Positions 20,117-28,904 of a DNA stretch of 64,000 bases are shown here, piece by piece (position 1 is the first letter of the stretch; every line of letters starts with the position of its first letter). A model generated the notes under the pieces. That model ran no database searches. It had not been told where the DNA came from and worked only from the letters and a program-made list of their open reading frames with translations. This DNA comes from Crossiella cryophila (lineage in GTDB: Bacteria; Actinomycetota; Actinomycetes; Mycobacteriales; Pseudonocardiaceae): positions 3,807,501-3,871,500 of the forward strand of contig NZ_JACHMH010000001.1 in assembly GCF_014204915.1 (NCBI RefSeq). The letters are read 5' to 3'. Position numbers and translations under genes: made by a program.

Positions 20117-21613
20117 ATGCGTGCGAACGGGACGAGCCGCCGGGAGTTCCTGGGCTGGCTCAGTGGGATCGGGGCGGCCGCGGCTGCCGGGAGCCTGATG
20201 GGCTCCGGGGTGGCCGCGGCCGCTGATTCTGTTGCGGTGCAGGTGTTGCGTGGGGTGACGCTGGTGGATACCGGTGCTTCTCCCGTGCGGCGGGATGCCA
20301 CCTTGGTGTTGGGGGAGGGGCGGATTCTCGCGGTGGGTGGGCGGGATCTGCCGGTGCCCGCGGGGGCGGAGGTGTTCGATCTGCCTGGGAAGTATGTGAT
20401 TCCCGGGTTGTGGGACATGCACGTGCACGGGGCTTTCCTGGAGAAGGTCACGCTGCCGCTGTGCCTGGTGCACGGGGTGGTGGGGTTCCGGGAGATGTGG
20501 GGGTTCCCGCAGCACCATGATCTGCGGCGGCGGATCGAGGCCGGGGAGGTGTTCGGGCCTCGGTTGATCATTGGCAGCGCGATCATCGACGGGCCGGATT
20601 CGGTGTTGCCGATGGCGTTGATCGTGCGGACGCCGGAGGAAGCGCGGAAGGCCGTGCGGGACTCGGTGGCCGGCGGGGCGGATTTCGTGAAGGTGTATCC
20701 GTTCCTGGACCGGGTGCTGTTGCGGGCGGTGGCGGATGAGTGCCGGGTGCTGGGGGTGCGGTTCGCCGGGCATGCCTCGGATCATGTGCCGATGAGTGAG
20801 TCGAGTTCGCTGGGGCAGCGGACTTTTGAGCACATGTACGGGTTGCCGCTGGCGACGAGCACCCGGGAGGCGGAGTTGCGGCGGCGGATCGCGGCGATGC
20901 CGTTGGATCCGGCGGATCCCTTCGTGTGGTTCAAGGGGGTGCGGGAGATCGAGCGGGAGGCCGCGTTGAGCCACAGCGCGGTGAAGGCTCGGGTGCTCGC
21001 GCATCAGTTGCGGCGCAATGGGTCCTGGCAGTCGCCGACGATGGTGGCCATGCGGGTTTTCTCCTCGCCCGCGGCGGAGTTCGTGGGGGACGAGCGGATG
21101 AAGTACATGCCGCCGTTCTACCGGGAGTACTGGGCGGGGCAGCTGGCCCGATGGTCTCCGGTGACGGAGCTGGAGATCCGGCAGCAGCGGGAGTTCTTCG
21201 ACGCTCGGCTGCGGATGGTGGCGGAGCAGCACCGGTTCGGGGTGGGGACACTGCTGGGGACCGACACCGGGAATCCCTATGTGTTCCCCGGGTTCTCGGC
21301 GCACGAGGAGCTGGAGTTGCTGGTGCGGGCGGGGTTGTCGCCGATGGACGCGTTGCGGGCCGGGACTTCTGAGGTGGCTCGGTTCCTGGGAGAGGCGGCG
21401 GGGGCAGGCACCCTTGCGGTTGGGCAGCGGGCTGACGTCGTTGTGCTGGACGGGGATCCGCTGGCCTCGATCGCGAACACGCGGCGGATTCACCTGGTCG
21501 CCACTCGCGGGCGGGTGATCACCGCGGCGGATCGGGTGCGGATGCTGGCCGAGGTGGAGCAGGCCGCGTTGGAGCCGCCGGTGGCGGGTGTCGCGCGGGT
21601 CGGGTGTTGCTGA
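20117..21613 (+). CDS. Tat-exported amidohydrolase family protein
   Basis: 498 residues from ATG at 20117. The N terminus has a twin-arginine signal (SRREFLGWL, then a hydrophobic stretch ending in 'GVAAAADS'), so the folded enzyme is probably exported. It belongs to the imidazolonepropionase-like amidohydrolase superfamily. 'VFDLPGKYVIPGLWDMHVHG' has the HxH metal motif, a Lys follows in 'GADFVKVYPF', 'FAGHASDH' and 'RTFEHMYG' supply further His ligands, and 'GTDTGNP' gives the metal-binding Asp. The closing 'GQRADVVVLDGDPL' is typical of the family. The substrate is unknown; a cyclic amide or peptide-like bond is the family expectation. It is preceded by its decayed paralogue and ends three bases from the convergent ECF operon. 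Confidence 0.85.
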   Translation: MRANGTSRREFLGWLSGIGAAAAAGSLMGSGVAAAADSVAVQVLRGVTLVDTGASPVRRDATLVLGEGRILAVGGRDLPVPAGAEVFDLPGKYVIPGLWDMHVHGAFLEKVTLPLCLVHGVVGFREMWGFPQHHDLRRRIEAGEVFGPRLIIGSAIIDGPDSVLPMALIVRTPEEARKAVRDSVAGGADFVKVYPFLDRVLLRAVADECRVLGVRFAGHASDHVPMSESSSLGQRTFEHMYGLPLATSTREAELRRRIAAMPLDPADPFVWFKGVREIEREAALSHSAVKARVLAHQLRRNGSWQSPTMVAMRVFSSPAAEFVGDERMKYMPPFYREYWAGQLARWSPVTELEIRQQREFFDARLRMVAEQHRFGVGTLLGTDTGNPYVFPGFSAHEELELLVRAGLSPMDALRAGTSEVARFLGEAAGAGTLAVGQRADVVVLDGDPLASIANTRRIHLVATRGRVITAADRVRMLAEVEQAALEPPVAGVARVGCC

Positions 21614-21616
21614 GGG

Positions 21617-22477
21617 TCACTTCGGTGGCGTGAAGGTCACCGGGGCGTCGAAGGCCGCTCTTCTGGAAGCGCGGCGTAGTACCGCCAGTACCGCGTGGCC
21701 GGTCAACAGGATCGCGATGGTGTTGGTGATGGCTCTGCCGGTGTCCCAGCCGAAACTGGAGGTGATCAGGGTGAAGATGAAGAAGCGGTGCAGGTTGTCG
21801 CCCAGCGGGGCGCCGGGGATGTAACCGAGTTGGGTGTCGATGGTGGCGGTGAAGGGCCAGAACCACATGTTCATCACGAAGCCGAAGGCGTAGGCGGCGA
21901 AGATGCCGTAGCCGACGAGCATCGCGATTTCCCAGCGGCCCTTCACCCTGCGGGGGAGCAGGCCGGCGCCCAGGCCGATCCAGGAGCTGGCGATCATCTG
22001 GAACGGCAGCCAGGGGCCAACGCCCGCGGTGAGCAGGGCGGAGGCGAACAGGGAGGTGGAGCCCAGGACGAAGCCGAAGCCCGGACCGAAGACCCGGCCT
22101 GCCAGGACCAGGAGGAAGAAGACGGTTTCGATCCCCGCGGTGCCGGCGCCCAGGGGGCGCAGGGCGGCGTTGATGGCGGAGAGGACGCCGAGCATGGCCA
22201 GGGCTTTGGTGTCCATGCCGCCGGTGGTGATCTCGGCCAGGATGATCGCCAGCAGGACGGGGAGGGCGATCAGGAAGATCAGCGGGGCGTCGTTGCTGTG
22301 CGCGATGGCTTCCGGCTGGGCGACGGCGAAGAGGGGCCAGAGGAACATGGCCAGGCCCGCGATGGAGGCGATGGTGAGGACCAGCGCCGTGCGGGGGCTT
22401 ACCCGGAGGGCGCGGGGGTCCAGGGTGGGGAGGGTGTGCAGTTTCGGGGCGGGGGCGGGCTTGGGGGTCTTTGTCAT
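21617..22477 (-). CDS. ECF transporter S component, probably for cobalamin
   Basis: 286 residues with an N-terminal cytoplasmic tail and about seven hydrophobic segments. It resembles substrate-capture (S) components of energy-coupling-factor transporters: 'LGVLSAINAALRPLGAGTAGIETVFFLLVLAGRVFGPGFGFVLG' contains the small-residue helix and the 'GPxxGFxxG' turn seen in vitamin S components. It is the last gene of a five-gene coupled operon (ATGA overlap with the ATPase gene) whose leader is a cobalamin riboswitch. That context is the reason to propose B12 or a corrinoid as ligand. The C-terminal tail 'TFTPPK' is cytoplasmic. Confidence 0.8.
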   Translation of the reverse strand: MTKTPKPAPAPKLHTLPTLDPRALRVSPRTALVLTIASIAGLAMFLWPLFAVAQPEAIAHSNDAPLIFLIALPVLLAIILAEITTGGMDTKALAMLGVLSAINAALRPLGAGTAGIETVFFLLVLAGRVFGPGFGFVLGSTSLFASALLTAGVGPWLPFQMIASSWIGLGAGLLPRRVKGRWEIAMLVGYGIFAAYAFGFVMNMWFWPFTATIDTQLGYIPGAPLGDNLHRFFIFTLITSSFGWDTGRAITNTIAILLTGHAVLAVLRRASRRAAFDAPVTFTPPK

Positions 22478-24078
22478 GACAGGGCCTCGGCTACCTCGGC
22501 GACCGTCAACCAGGGCTGGGGGTTGAGGATTTTGGCTACCTGGGGGGCGAAGGCGGGGCTGGCGATGATGATGTCGGCGGTGGGTCCGTCCGCGACGATC
22601 TCGCCTTCGGCCATGACGGTCACCCGGTCCGCGGTGTTGGCCACGAGTTCCACGTCGTGGGTGGCCACCACGACGGTCCGGCCCTCGCTGGCCAGGGCGC
22701 GGATGAGGGTGGCGAACTCCTTCTTGGCCGTGTAGTCCAGGCCGCGGGTGGGTTCGTCCAGGAGGATCACGTTGGGGGCCGCGGTCAACTGGATGGCCAG
22801 GACCAGGGCCAGGCGTTGGCCTTCGGAGAGGTCACGCGGGTGGGTGGTGTCCTGGATGTTGGGGGCCAGGCGGTTCAGGATGGTGCGGCAGGTTCCCTGG
22901 GGGGACTGGCTTTCCTGGTCGGCCTCGGCGCATTCGGCGGCGACGGTTTCCAGGTAGAGCAGGTCGCCGGGGGTTTGCGGGACCAGGCCGACCAGGGATC
23001 GGGCTGTCGCCGCGGAGACCGCCCGGGGGTCCTGGTTGTTGACCGAGACGGTGCCGCCCTGGCGGGGGCCGGAGCCTTGCAGGGCCCAGAGGAGTGAGGA
23101 CTTGCCGGAGCCGTTCCGGCCCATCAGGGCGAGGATCTGGCCCTGGTGCAGGGAAATGGTCAGTTCGCGGACGGCGATCACCTGGCCGTAGCGGACGGTG
23201 ATGTTGCTGGCGGCGAGGATGGTGGGGGAGTCGGTGGCGGTTCTGCCCTGCGTGGGTTGGGGTTTGTCCGCCAGTTGAGCGCGCAGGGGGGCGGCCTGGC
23301 GGCGGGCGTCCCGGATGGAGAGGGGGAGCGGGGACCAGCCTGCCAGGCGGCCGAGTTCGACCACGGGGGGTGCGATGGTGGTGGTCTGCAGGAGGGTGGC
23401 CGGGGGGCCTTGCTCCAGGGTTTTGTTGCCGGGTAGGTGGATCAGCTGGTCCGCGTACTGGACCACGCGTTCCATCCGGTGTTCGGCCACCACGACGGTC
23501 ACGCCCAGGTCGTGGACCAGGCGGGTGATGGCGGCCAGGACGTCCTCGGCGGCGGTGGGGTCCAGGGCTGAGGTGGGTTCGTCCAGGACCAGGACCCTGG
23601 GGTGGGTGGTGAGGACCGAGCCGATGGCGACCCGTTGTTGCTGGCCGCCGCTGAGTGTCCGGAGTGGACGGTTGCGGAGTTCGGCGATGCCCAGGAGATC
23701 GAGGGTTTCCTCCACTCGCTTGCGCATCACCTCCGGCGGGATGGCCAGTTGTTCCATGCCGTAGGCGAGTTCTTCCTCGACCGTGTCGGTGACGAAGCCC
23801 GCGAGGGGGTCCTGGCCGACCACACCGACCAGGTGGGCCAGGTCCCGTGGTTTGTGGGTTCGGGTGTCCAGGCCGTTGATGGTGACCCGGCCGCGCAGGG
23901 TGCCGCCGGTGAAGTGCGGGACCAGGCCGTTGATGGCGCCGAGGAAGGTGGACTTGCCGGTGCCGGTGCGGCCGGTGACCAGGCAGAGTTCGCCCTCGCC
24001 GATTTCCAGGTCCACTGTGGACAGTGTGGGCTCGGCGGCGCCCGCGTACTGGATGGAGACCTGCTCGAACCTGATCAC
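22474..24078 (-). CDS. ECF transporter fused A-A' ATPase
   Basis: 534 residues from GTG at 24078, which overlaps the stop of the T-component gene (GTGA). Two complete ABC ATPase domains lie in tandem. The first has Walker A GRTGTGKST, signature LSGGQQQRV and Walker B VLVLDEPTSALD. The second has GRNGSGKSS, a less canonical signature LSEGQRLAL, and VILLDEPTRGLD. This is the fused form of the EcfA/EcfA' pair that drives a group-I ECF transporter. The adjacent T and S genes make the transporter complete. Long reading-frame extension upstream of 24078 runs through the T gene in another frame and is not coding. Confidence 0.9.
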   Translation of the reverse strand: MIRFEQVSIQYAGAAEPTLSTVDLEIGEGELCLVTGRTGTGKSTFLGAINGLVPHFTGGTLRGRVTINGLDTRTHKPRDLAHLVGVVGQDPLAGFVTDTVEEELAYGMEQLAIPPEVMRKRVEETLDLLGIAELRNRPLRTLSGGQQQRVAIGSVLTTHPRVLVLDEPTSALDPTAAEDVLAAITRLVHDLGVTVVVAEHRMERVVQYADQLIHLPGNKTLEQGPPATLLQTTTIAPPVVELGRLAGWSPLPLSIRDARRQAAPLRAQLADKPQPTQGRTATDSPTILAASNITVRYGQVIAVRELTISLHQGQILALMGRNGSGKSSLLWALQGSGPRQGGTVSVNNQDPRAVSAATARSLVGLVPQTPGDLLYLETVAAECAEADQESQSPQGTCRTILNRLAPNIQDTTHPRDLSEGQRLALVLAIQLTAAPNVILLDEPTRGLDYTAKKEFATLIRALASEGRTVVVATHDVELVANTADRVTVMAEGEIVADGPTADIIIASPAFAPQVAKILNPQPWLTVAEVAEALS

Positions 24079-25190
24079 CGGTGCTGCTCCGTGGTGGGTG
24101 GGGGTGGGCTGAGCCAGGCGGGCAGCACGGCGATGAGCACACCGATGCTGGGCAACAGGGACAGTTCGGGCCAGGCCAGTGGGTTCAGCGAGGGGTAGAG
24201 GTTGGTCGGGTCCACCGCGCCGGTGAGGAAGAGCAGCGCGCCCGCGGTGATGCCGGTGGCGGCGACCAGGATCTCCGGCAGGTGCCAGTGGTCGGGGCGG
24301 TAGATGCTGCGCTGGACGCGTTTGCCGCCGATGACGAAACCCGTCGCGGCGATGGCCAGTCCGCCCAGCAGGAAGGGCAGGCCGAGGGCGCGGGGAGTGG
24401 TGCCGTCCAGGAGGCCGTACACGCCGACGCAGACGCCGGAGAGGCCGAGCAGCACCAGGGTGCCGGTGAGCAGGCGGGATCTGGGGCTCGCGGTGCCGCG
24501 GCGGCCGTAGCCGCGGGAGTCCATCGCGGCAGCCAGCAGCAGGGAGCGGTCCAGCGCGTCGGCCAGTACCGGGATGACGATGCCGCGCAGGGCCCGCATG
24601 CCGCGTTGCCTGCCGCCGCGCAGGCGGCGGGCGCGGCGGACCCGGTGCACGCTCTCGATCAGTTGCGGGGCAACGGAAAGGGCCACGACCACGGCCGAGC
24701 CGACCTCGTACAGGGCGCCGGGGACGGCCTTGAGCATGCGTTTGGGGTTGGCCAGGGCGTTGGCGGCGCCCAGGCAGATCAGCATGGTGGCCAGGCGCAG
24801 GCCGTCGTAGAGGCCGCCCAGCAGTTGTTCGGCGGCCACCGGGCCGAACAGGCGGATGCCCGCGACCAGTTCGGGCAGCACGATCTGCGGCAGGGTGAAC
24901 AGCACCGTCTCGCCCTGGCCGCCGCCGAAGATGATCCGGAACAGCACCCGCATCAGGATGATGAACGCGCCGAAGAGCAGGTACATCCGGAAGGCCAGCG
25001 CCCAGGGCGCGTTGCCGCGGCGGCTGACCACCACGTAACCGGCCACCGCCAGGATCATGATCAGCAGCAGCGGGTTGGTGGTGCGGCCGGCGGCGGTGGC
25101 CAGGCCCAGCGCCCACACCCACCACGCGCCGGGGTGGAGGGTGCGGGGCAGCCTGGTCGAGCGCCGTGTCACGGCTTGGGTCAGGGTCAC
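24075..25190 (-). CDS. ECF transporter T component (EcfT)
   Basis: 371 residues, GTG at 25190, one base after the stop of the upstream gene. The N-terminal half has four to five membrane helices. The coupling region shows the two EcfT signature motifs: 'HRVRRARRLRGG' (the Ala-Arg type motif) and 'AAAMDSRGYGRRG'. These helices touch the ATPases. Further membrane segments follow in an unusually long C-terminal half (about residues 235-360), so the protein is larger than typical EcfT proteins of about 260 residues. Confidence 0.88.
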   Translation of the reverse strand: MTLTQAVTRRSTRLPRTLHPGAWWVWALGLATAAGRTTNPLLLIMILAVAGYVVVSRRGNAPWALAFRMYLLFGAFIILMRVLFRIIFGGGQGETVLFTLPQIVLPELVAGIRLFGPVAAEQLLGGLYDGLRLATMLICLGAANALANPKRMLKAVPGALYEVGSAVVVALSVAPQLIESVHRVRRARRLRGGRQRGMRALRGIVIPVLADALDRSLLLAAAMDSRGYGRRGTASPRSRLLTGTLVLLGLSGVCVGVYGLLDGTTPRALGLPFLLGGLAIAATGFVIGGKRVQRSIYRPDHWHLPEILVAATGITAGALLFLTGAVDPTNLYPSLNPLAWPELSLLPSIGVLIAVLPAWLSPPPPTTEQHR

Positions 25191-25191
25191 G

Positions 25192-26064
25192 TCAGCTCGG
25201 GTTGTCGGCGTTGCGGCGGCGACGCCAGGCCAGCAGGCCCGCGCCGGTCATGAGTACGGCCACCGCGCCGATGCCGAGTGCGGTGGAGAGCGGGAAACCC
25301 TGCTCCGCCTTGGGTTTCTCAGCCTCCACGCCACCGGTCCAGGCCAGTCCCTCACTGGTGGAGGGCGGAGTGCTCGACGAGGTTGGCGTGTCCGAAGTGG
25401 ACGGTGGGGTGGTCGCCGAGGTCGGTTCGCCGCTGGGTGGCGGGGTATCCGAGCTGGGCGGCGGGTTCCCGCCGGGAGGTGGCTGACCGCCGGGCGGTGG
25501 GTTGCCACCGGGGGGCGGGTTGCCGGGCGGGGGATTGCCGGGCGGCGGCTGGTTGGTGCGCGGGGGTTGCTGGGGGTTCGGGCGCCTGGGGGCGATGCGG
25601 GGGGCCGGGTTGGACTCGGCGCTGCGGTCCTTGGAGAAGGACCAGCCCTCGAAGCTGCCCGGTGGCGGCGTCCGGTTCATCACGCCGAGCTGGCTGTAGG
25701 TCCAGCCGCCGCCGTTGGGCGCGTGCCAGTAGGACCAGTAGGCGCTGGCGGGCGGGGTGTCCATGCAGGGCTCGGTGTCCTTGCCCGGCTTGCCCTCGAT
25801 GCGGCAGATGAACGCCTCGCCCCAGCGGTTGGTGCCGGTGATGTTGATGCCCGCGGCCCGCAGCGCGGCGTGGCCGGTGGCCTGTTTGCCCGGCGCGCAG
25901 CGGATGATCGTGCTGCCGCCGAGCTGCTGGAAGTCGATGATCACGGTCACGCCGGTGTCGTCGGGGCAGTAGCCGGGGGTGCCCGCGGCGAAGGCCGGTG
26001 GCGCGCCGATCGTCGTGCCCGCGAGGACCGCGAGCACGACGATCAGCTTGCGTAGTGCGGTCAT
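25192..26064 (-). CDS. Wall-anchored protein with transcobalamin beta-domain-like module
   Basis: 290 residues, ATG at 26064 overlapping the upstream stop. A signal peptide ends near 'APPAFAAG'. Residues about 28-140 form a compact domain with four Cys ('GYCPDDTGVTVIIDFQQLGG..RCAPG', 'FICRIEGKPG', 'EPCMDTPPASAYWSYWHAP', 'FEGWSFSKD'). It is nearly the same as the N-terminal domain of the next, larger protein and resembles the DUF4430-like domain that forms the beta-half of transcobalamin and intrinsic factor. A Pro/Gly/Ser/Thr linker of about 90 residues leads to LAWTG, a membrane helix and RRRR, a class E sortase signal. It is probably displayed on the cell wall to bind a corrinoid. The domain assignment is by recognition only. 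Confidence 0.75.
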   Translation of the reverse strand: MTALRKLIVVLAVLAGTTIGAPPAFAAGTPGYCPDDTGVTVIIDFQQLGGSTIIRCAPGKQATGHAALRAAGINITGTNRWGEAFICRIEGKPGKDTEPCMDTPPASAYWSYWHAPNGGGWTYSQLGVMNRTPPPGSFEGWSFSKDRSAESNPAPRIAPRRPNPQQPPRTNQPPPGNPPPGNPPPGGNPPPGGQPPPGGNPPPSSDTPPPSGEPTSATTPPSTSDTPTSSSTPPSTSEGLAWTGGVEAEKPKAEQGFPLSTALGIGAVAVLMTGAGLLAWRRRRNADNPS

Positions 26065-28826
26065 GCCGCCCGCCGCCTGCGGGTCAGCACCACCATGGCC
26101 GCTCCGGCGCCCAGCAGCAGCGCGCCCGCGAGCAGGGTCTCGGAGACCTCGGCGCCGGTGCGGGCCAGTGCGGCCGGGCGGTACTGCGGCTGCGGGGCCG
26201 GACCGGGATCGGTGCCGGGACCCGGGTTCGGGTCGTTCGGCGGCGGGTCGTTCGGTTTGGGCTCGGGCTTCGGGTCGGCGGGCCTGGCCACCCGCTCGGC
26301 CGGCTTGACCGGGCCGTTGTCCTTGCTGAGGAAGGACTTCCCGGCGGTGGCGGGCAGGGCCTGGGCGCTGGCCAGCAGGTTGCTCTCGGCGCCGGGGTTG
26401 AGCGGCAGGCCGCCGTCCTGGCGCTGCAGGCTGAGCAGCCAGGCGCGGCTGTCCTTGGCGTCCTGGCGGACCCCGAGCAGGCCCATGGTGGCGTAGGCGG
26501 TGCTGTTGACGTTCTCGCCGCCGGGGCCGATCCAGGAACCGTTGCCCTGGCGCAGTTTCTCCAGTGCGCGCACCGATTCGGTGAGCGCGGTCTTGCGATC
26601 CGGGCTCAGCGCGCCGCCGTTCTTGGGCACCGCGTTGAGGGCTTGCAGGGCCAGGCCGGTGGCATCGGCGGTGCCGGTGGCGCAGCCCTCGGCGGCGGGG
26701 AAGCCGACCGGCACGGTGGCGTCCTTGCAGCGGGCCGCGGCCAGTGCGGTGGCGGCCTTGTCCGCGCGGGTGGTGTCACCAACGGCGGTCAGCGCGAGGA
26801 TGCCGAAGGACTGGCCGAAGGTGTTGGCGTTGTTGCCGAACTCGCTGATGTCGGCGAACCGGCCGTTGTCCCCGAGCAGGCCGCTGAGCTGGTCGATCAG
26901 GTCGATGCCGCCGACCGCGCGCGGGTTCTTCCCGGCCAGGGTGAACAGGAAGGCGAGCTTGGCGGTGGCCCCGGCGTAGCGGGCGCCCGGCTTGTCGAAG
27001 GGCTTGCCCTGGGTGTATGCCTCGACGCTGTCCTTCTTGTCCAGGAAGGCCAGCACCTTGGTCAGGCTGCTGGGCTGCCTGCCGGAGAGCAGCAGGCCGT
27101 AGGCGACGTCCGCGGTCTGGCCGTAGTCCACAAAGGACTGTCCGCCCGCGGTGACCTCGACGTGGTCGCCGTTGACCAGCTTGCCGGTCAGGTACTTGGC
27201 CAGCTTGCCGTTGGGGCCGGCGTCCGGGACCTCGGGGCCGAGTTCGCCCAGCGGCACCCCGGCCAGGGTGAGCAGCGCTTGCGCGGTGGCCCGGCGCCAG
27301 GAGTCCTGCGCGCCCGGCAGCTCGGGGAAGCCGTCCTTGACCGCCTCCTCGAACTGCGCGCGGTTCCAGGCGATACCGCCTGCCTGGGCGCCTGCCTTGC
27401 CGCCGTTGTCCTTGGTGAGCTGGTGCGAGCGGACGAACTCGGCGGCCCGCTCGGCCGCCTTGGTCCGGCCACCGGCGGCCAGTGCCTGCCCGCCGAGTCC
27501 GGTGCTGTTGGTGTTGGAGGGCGCGGTCGGGCCGGAGCCGCCGATGCCGCCCGCCTCGTCCTGCTTGCTCTCCAGCCAGTTCAGCCCTTTGGTCGCCGCA
27601 TCGGCCGCGCCGGTGCTGCCGGACCTGGCCGCGGTGAGCAGGGCCTGCACGGCCATGCCGGTGGAGTCCGGGTCCAGCACCGCCTTGGGGTCCTCGTCAC
27701 AGCGGGCGCCGGTGGCGCCGAAACTGGTCCAGGACAGCCGGAACCCGCCGGCCGCGCACTGCTGCTTGACCAGGAAGTCCACCACCGGCTGCGGCACCCC
27801 GCCGCTGCGGGCCAGGCCCAGCACGGCGAAGCTCTGGCCGAACAGGTTGGTCTCGGACTTCGGCTGCACATCCCGGTCGCGCAGCTCGCCGGCGAACGCG
27901 CCAGCGTCGGCGCCCGCGATCAGGTTGAGCGTTTCCTGGCGCAGGTCGACGCCGCCGAAGTCGGTCGGGTCCACCCCCGCGGCCACCGCGCCCAGCAACG
28001 CCTTCGCGGTCTGGTCGCCCTGGCGTTCGTTCGGGTTCCCGCCCCACGGGTTGCCGATGTAGTCCAGCACGGAGCGTTCCAGCGCGCCGGTCATCCGCTG
28101 CTGGGCCGCCGGATCGGTCTTGGTGGCCACCAGCGCGAACAACGCGTCCAGGGTCAGCCCGTGGTCGGGCATCTCGGGGCCGATCACCCCGGGCAGCAGG
28201 CCGTCCTTGAGGAAGCCGGCCAGCCAGCGGCTCGCCTCCGGACCACCCGCGGCCACGTCATCGGTCTTGGGCGCGGACCTGGTGTCGGGCTTGGGCTCGG
28301 TCCTGGGCGCGGTCGCGGCCGGCCGGACCGGGGCGACCCGCGGCGGTGGGTTGGTGCTGCCGGTCTTGTCCTTGGAGAAGGACCAGCCCTCGAAGCTGCC
28401 CAGCGGGGGCTTGCGCCCGGTCACGCCGGAGGTGCTGTAGGCCCAGCTGCCGCCGTTGGGGGCGTGCCAGTAGGACCAGTAGGCGTTGGCGGGCGGGGTG
28501 TTGATACATGCCTCGGTGTCCACACCCGGCTTGCCCTGGATGCGGCAGATGAACGCCTTGCCCCAGCGCCGGGTGCCCTCGACCACAAAACCGGAGTTCT
28601 CCAGCGCGGTCAGCCCCGAAGCCTGGTCGCCGGGCGCACACCGGATCTCGGTCGCCCCACCCAGCTCCTGGAAGTCCACCACCACGGTGACCCCGTTGCC
28701 GTCCGGGCAGTAGCCGGGACTGCCGGGAATCGGTGCCGGCGCGGCCGCGGCCAGTGGCGCGGCCATGCTCAATAACAGTGCTGCCCCGGCGAACGCGGAC
28801 AGCGCTCGCCGCCAGATCTGGTTCAT
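26061..28826 (-). CDS. Large wall-anchored transcobalamin-like protein
   Basis: 921 residues; ATG at 28826 is chosen because AGGAAGG lies eight bases upstream and a signal peptide follows (cleaved near 'LAAAAPAP'). Residues about 33-150 are the Cys-containing DUF4430-like domain shared with the next gene. Residues about 195-840 are helical repeats of the squalene-cyclase/prenyltransferase toroid type ('AVLGLARSGGVPQPVVDFLVKQQ', 'TGMAVQALLTAA', 'YATMGLLGVRQ', 'LLSLQRQDGGLPLNPG'), long enough for two alpha6/alpha6 barrels. A Pro/Asp-rich linker and LARTG-helix-RRRR end it, a class E sortase signal. Intrinsic factor and transcobalamin combine the same two fold types. With a B12 riboswitch upstream, a surface cobalamin-binding role is inferred. 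No enzyme motif (DxDD) was seen. Confidence 0.78.
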   Translation of the reverse strand: MNQIWRRALSAFAGAALLLSMAAPLAAAAPAPIPGSPGYCPDGNGVTVVVDFQELGGATEIRCAPGDQASGLTALENSGFVVEGTRRWGKAFICRIQGKPGVDTEACINTPPANAYWSYWHAPNGGSWAYSTSGVTGRKPPLGSFEGWSFSKDKTGSTNPPPRVAPVRPAATAPRTEPKPDTRSAPKTDDVAAGGPEASRWLAGFLKDGLLPGVIGPEMPDHGLTLDALFALVATKTDPAAQQRMTGALERSVLDYIGNPWGGNPNERQGDQTAKALLGAVAAGVDPTDFGGVDLRQETLNLIAGADAGAFAGELRDRDVQPKSETNLFGQSFAVLGLARSGGVPQPVVDFLVKQQCAAGGFRLSWTSFGATGARCDEDPKAVLDPDSTGMAVQALLTAARSGSTGAADAATKGLNWLESKQDEAGGIGGSGPTAPSNTNSTGLGGQALAAGGRTKAAERAAEFVRSHQLTKDNGGKAGAQAGGIAWNRAQFEEAVKDGFPELPGAQDSWRRATAQALLTLAGVPLGELGPEVPDAGPNGKLAKYLTGKLVNGDHVEVTAGGQSFVDYGQTADVAYGLLLSGRQPSSLTKVLAFLDKKDSVEAYTQGKPFDKPGARYAGATAKLAFLFTLAGKNPRAVGGIDLIDQLSGLLGDNGRFADISEFGNNANTFGQSFGILALTAVGDTTRADKAATALAAARCKDATVPVGFPAAEGCATGTADATGLALQALNAVPKNGGALSPDRKTALTESVRALEKLRQGNGSWIGPGGENVNSTAYATMGLLGVRQDAKDSRAWLLSLQRQDGGLPLNPGAESNLLASAQALPATAGKSFLSKDNGPVKPAERVARPADPKPEPKPNDPPPNDPNPGPGTDPGPAPQPQYRPAALARTGAEVSETLLAGALLLGAGAAMVVLTRRRRAA

Positions 28827-28867
28827 CCCCAGTGCCTTCCTCGCGGTGGTCGAGTCCGGCAGGCGCA

Positions 28868-28893
28868 CAGGGGAGCCAACCGGCTCCACCCTG
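28868..28893 (-). promoter_or_regulatory. Strong hairpin in the riboswitch expression platform
   Basis: On the transcript, GGAGCC-GGTT-GGCTCC with flanking CAGGG and CCCTG pairing forms a stable hairpin between the B12 box and the start codon at 28826. It has no T-run. It probably switches pairing with the riboswitch or the ribosome binding region rather than acting as a classical terminator. Confidence 0.5.
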
Positions 28894-28904
28894 TAGTCCT
28901 CGAC

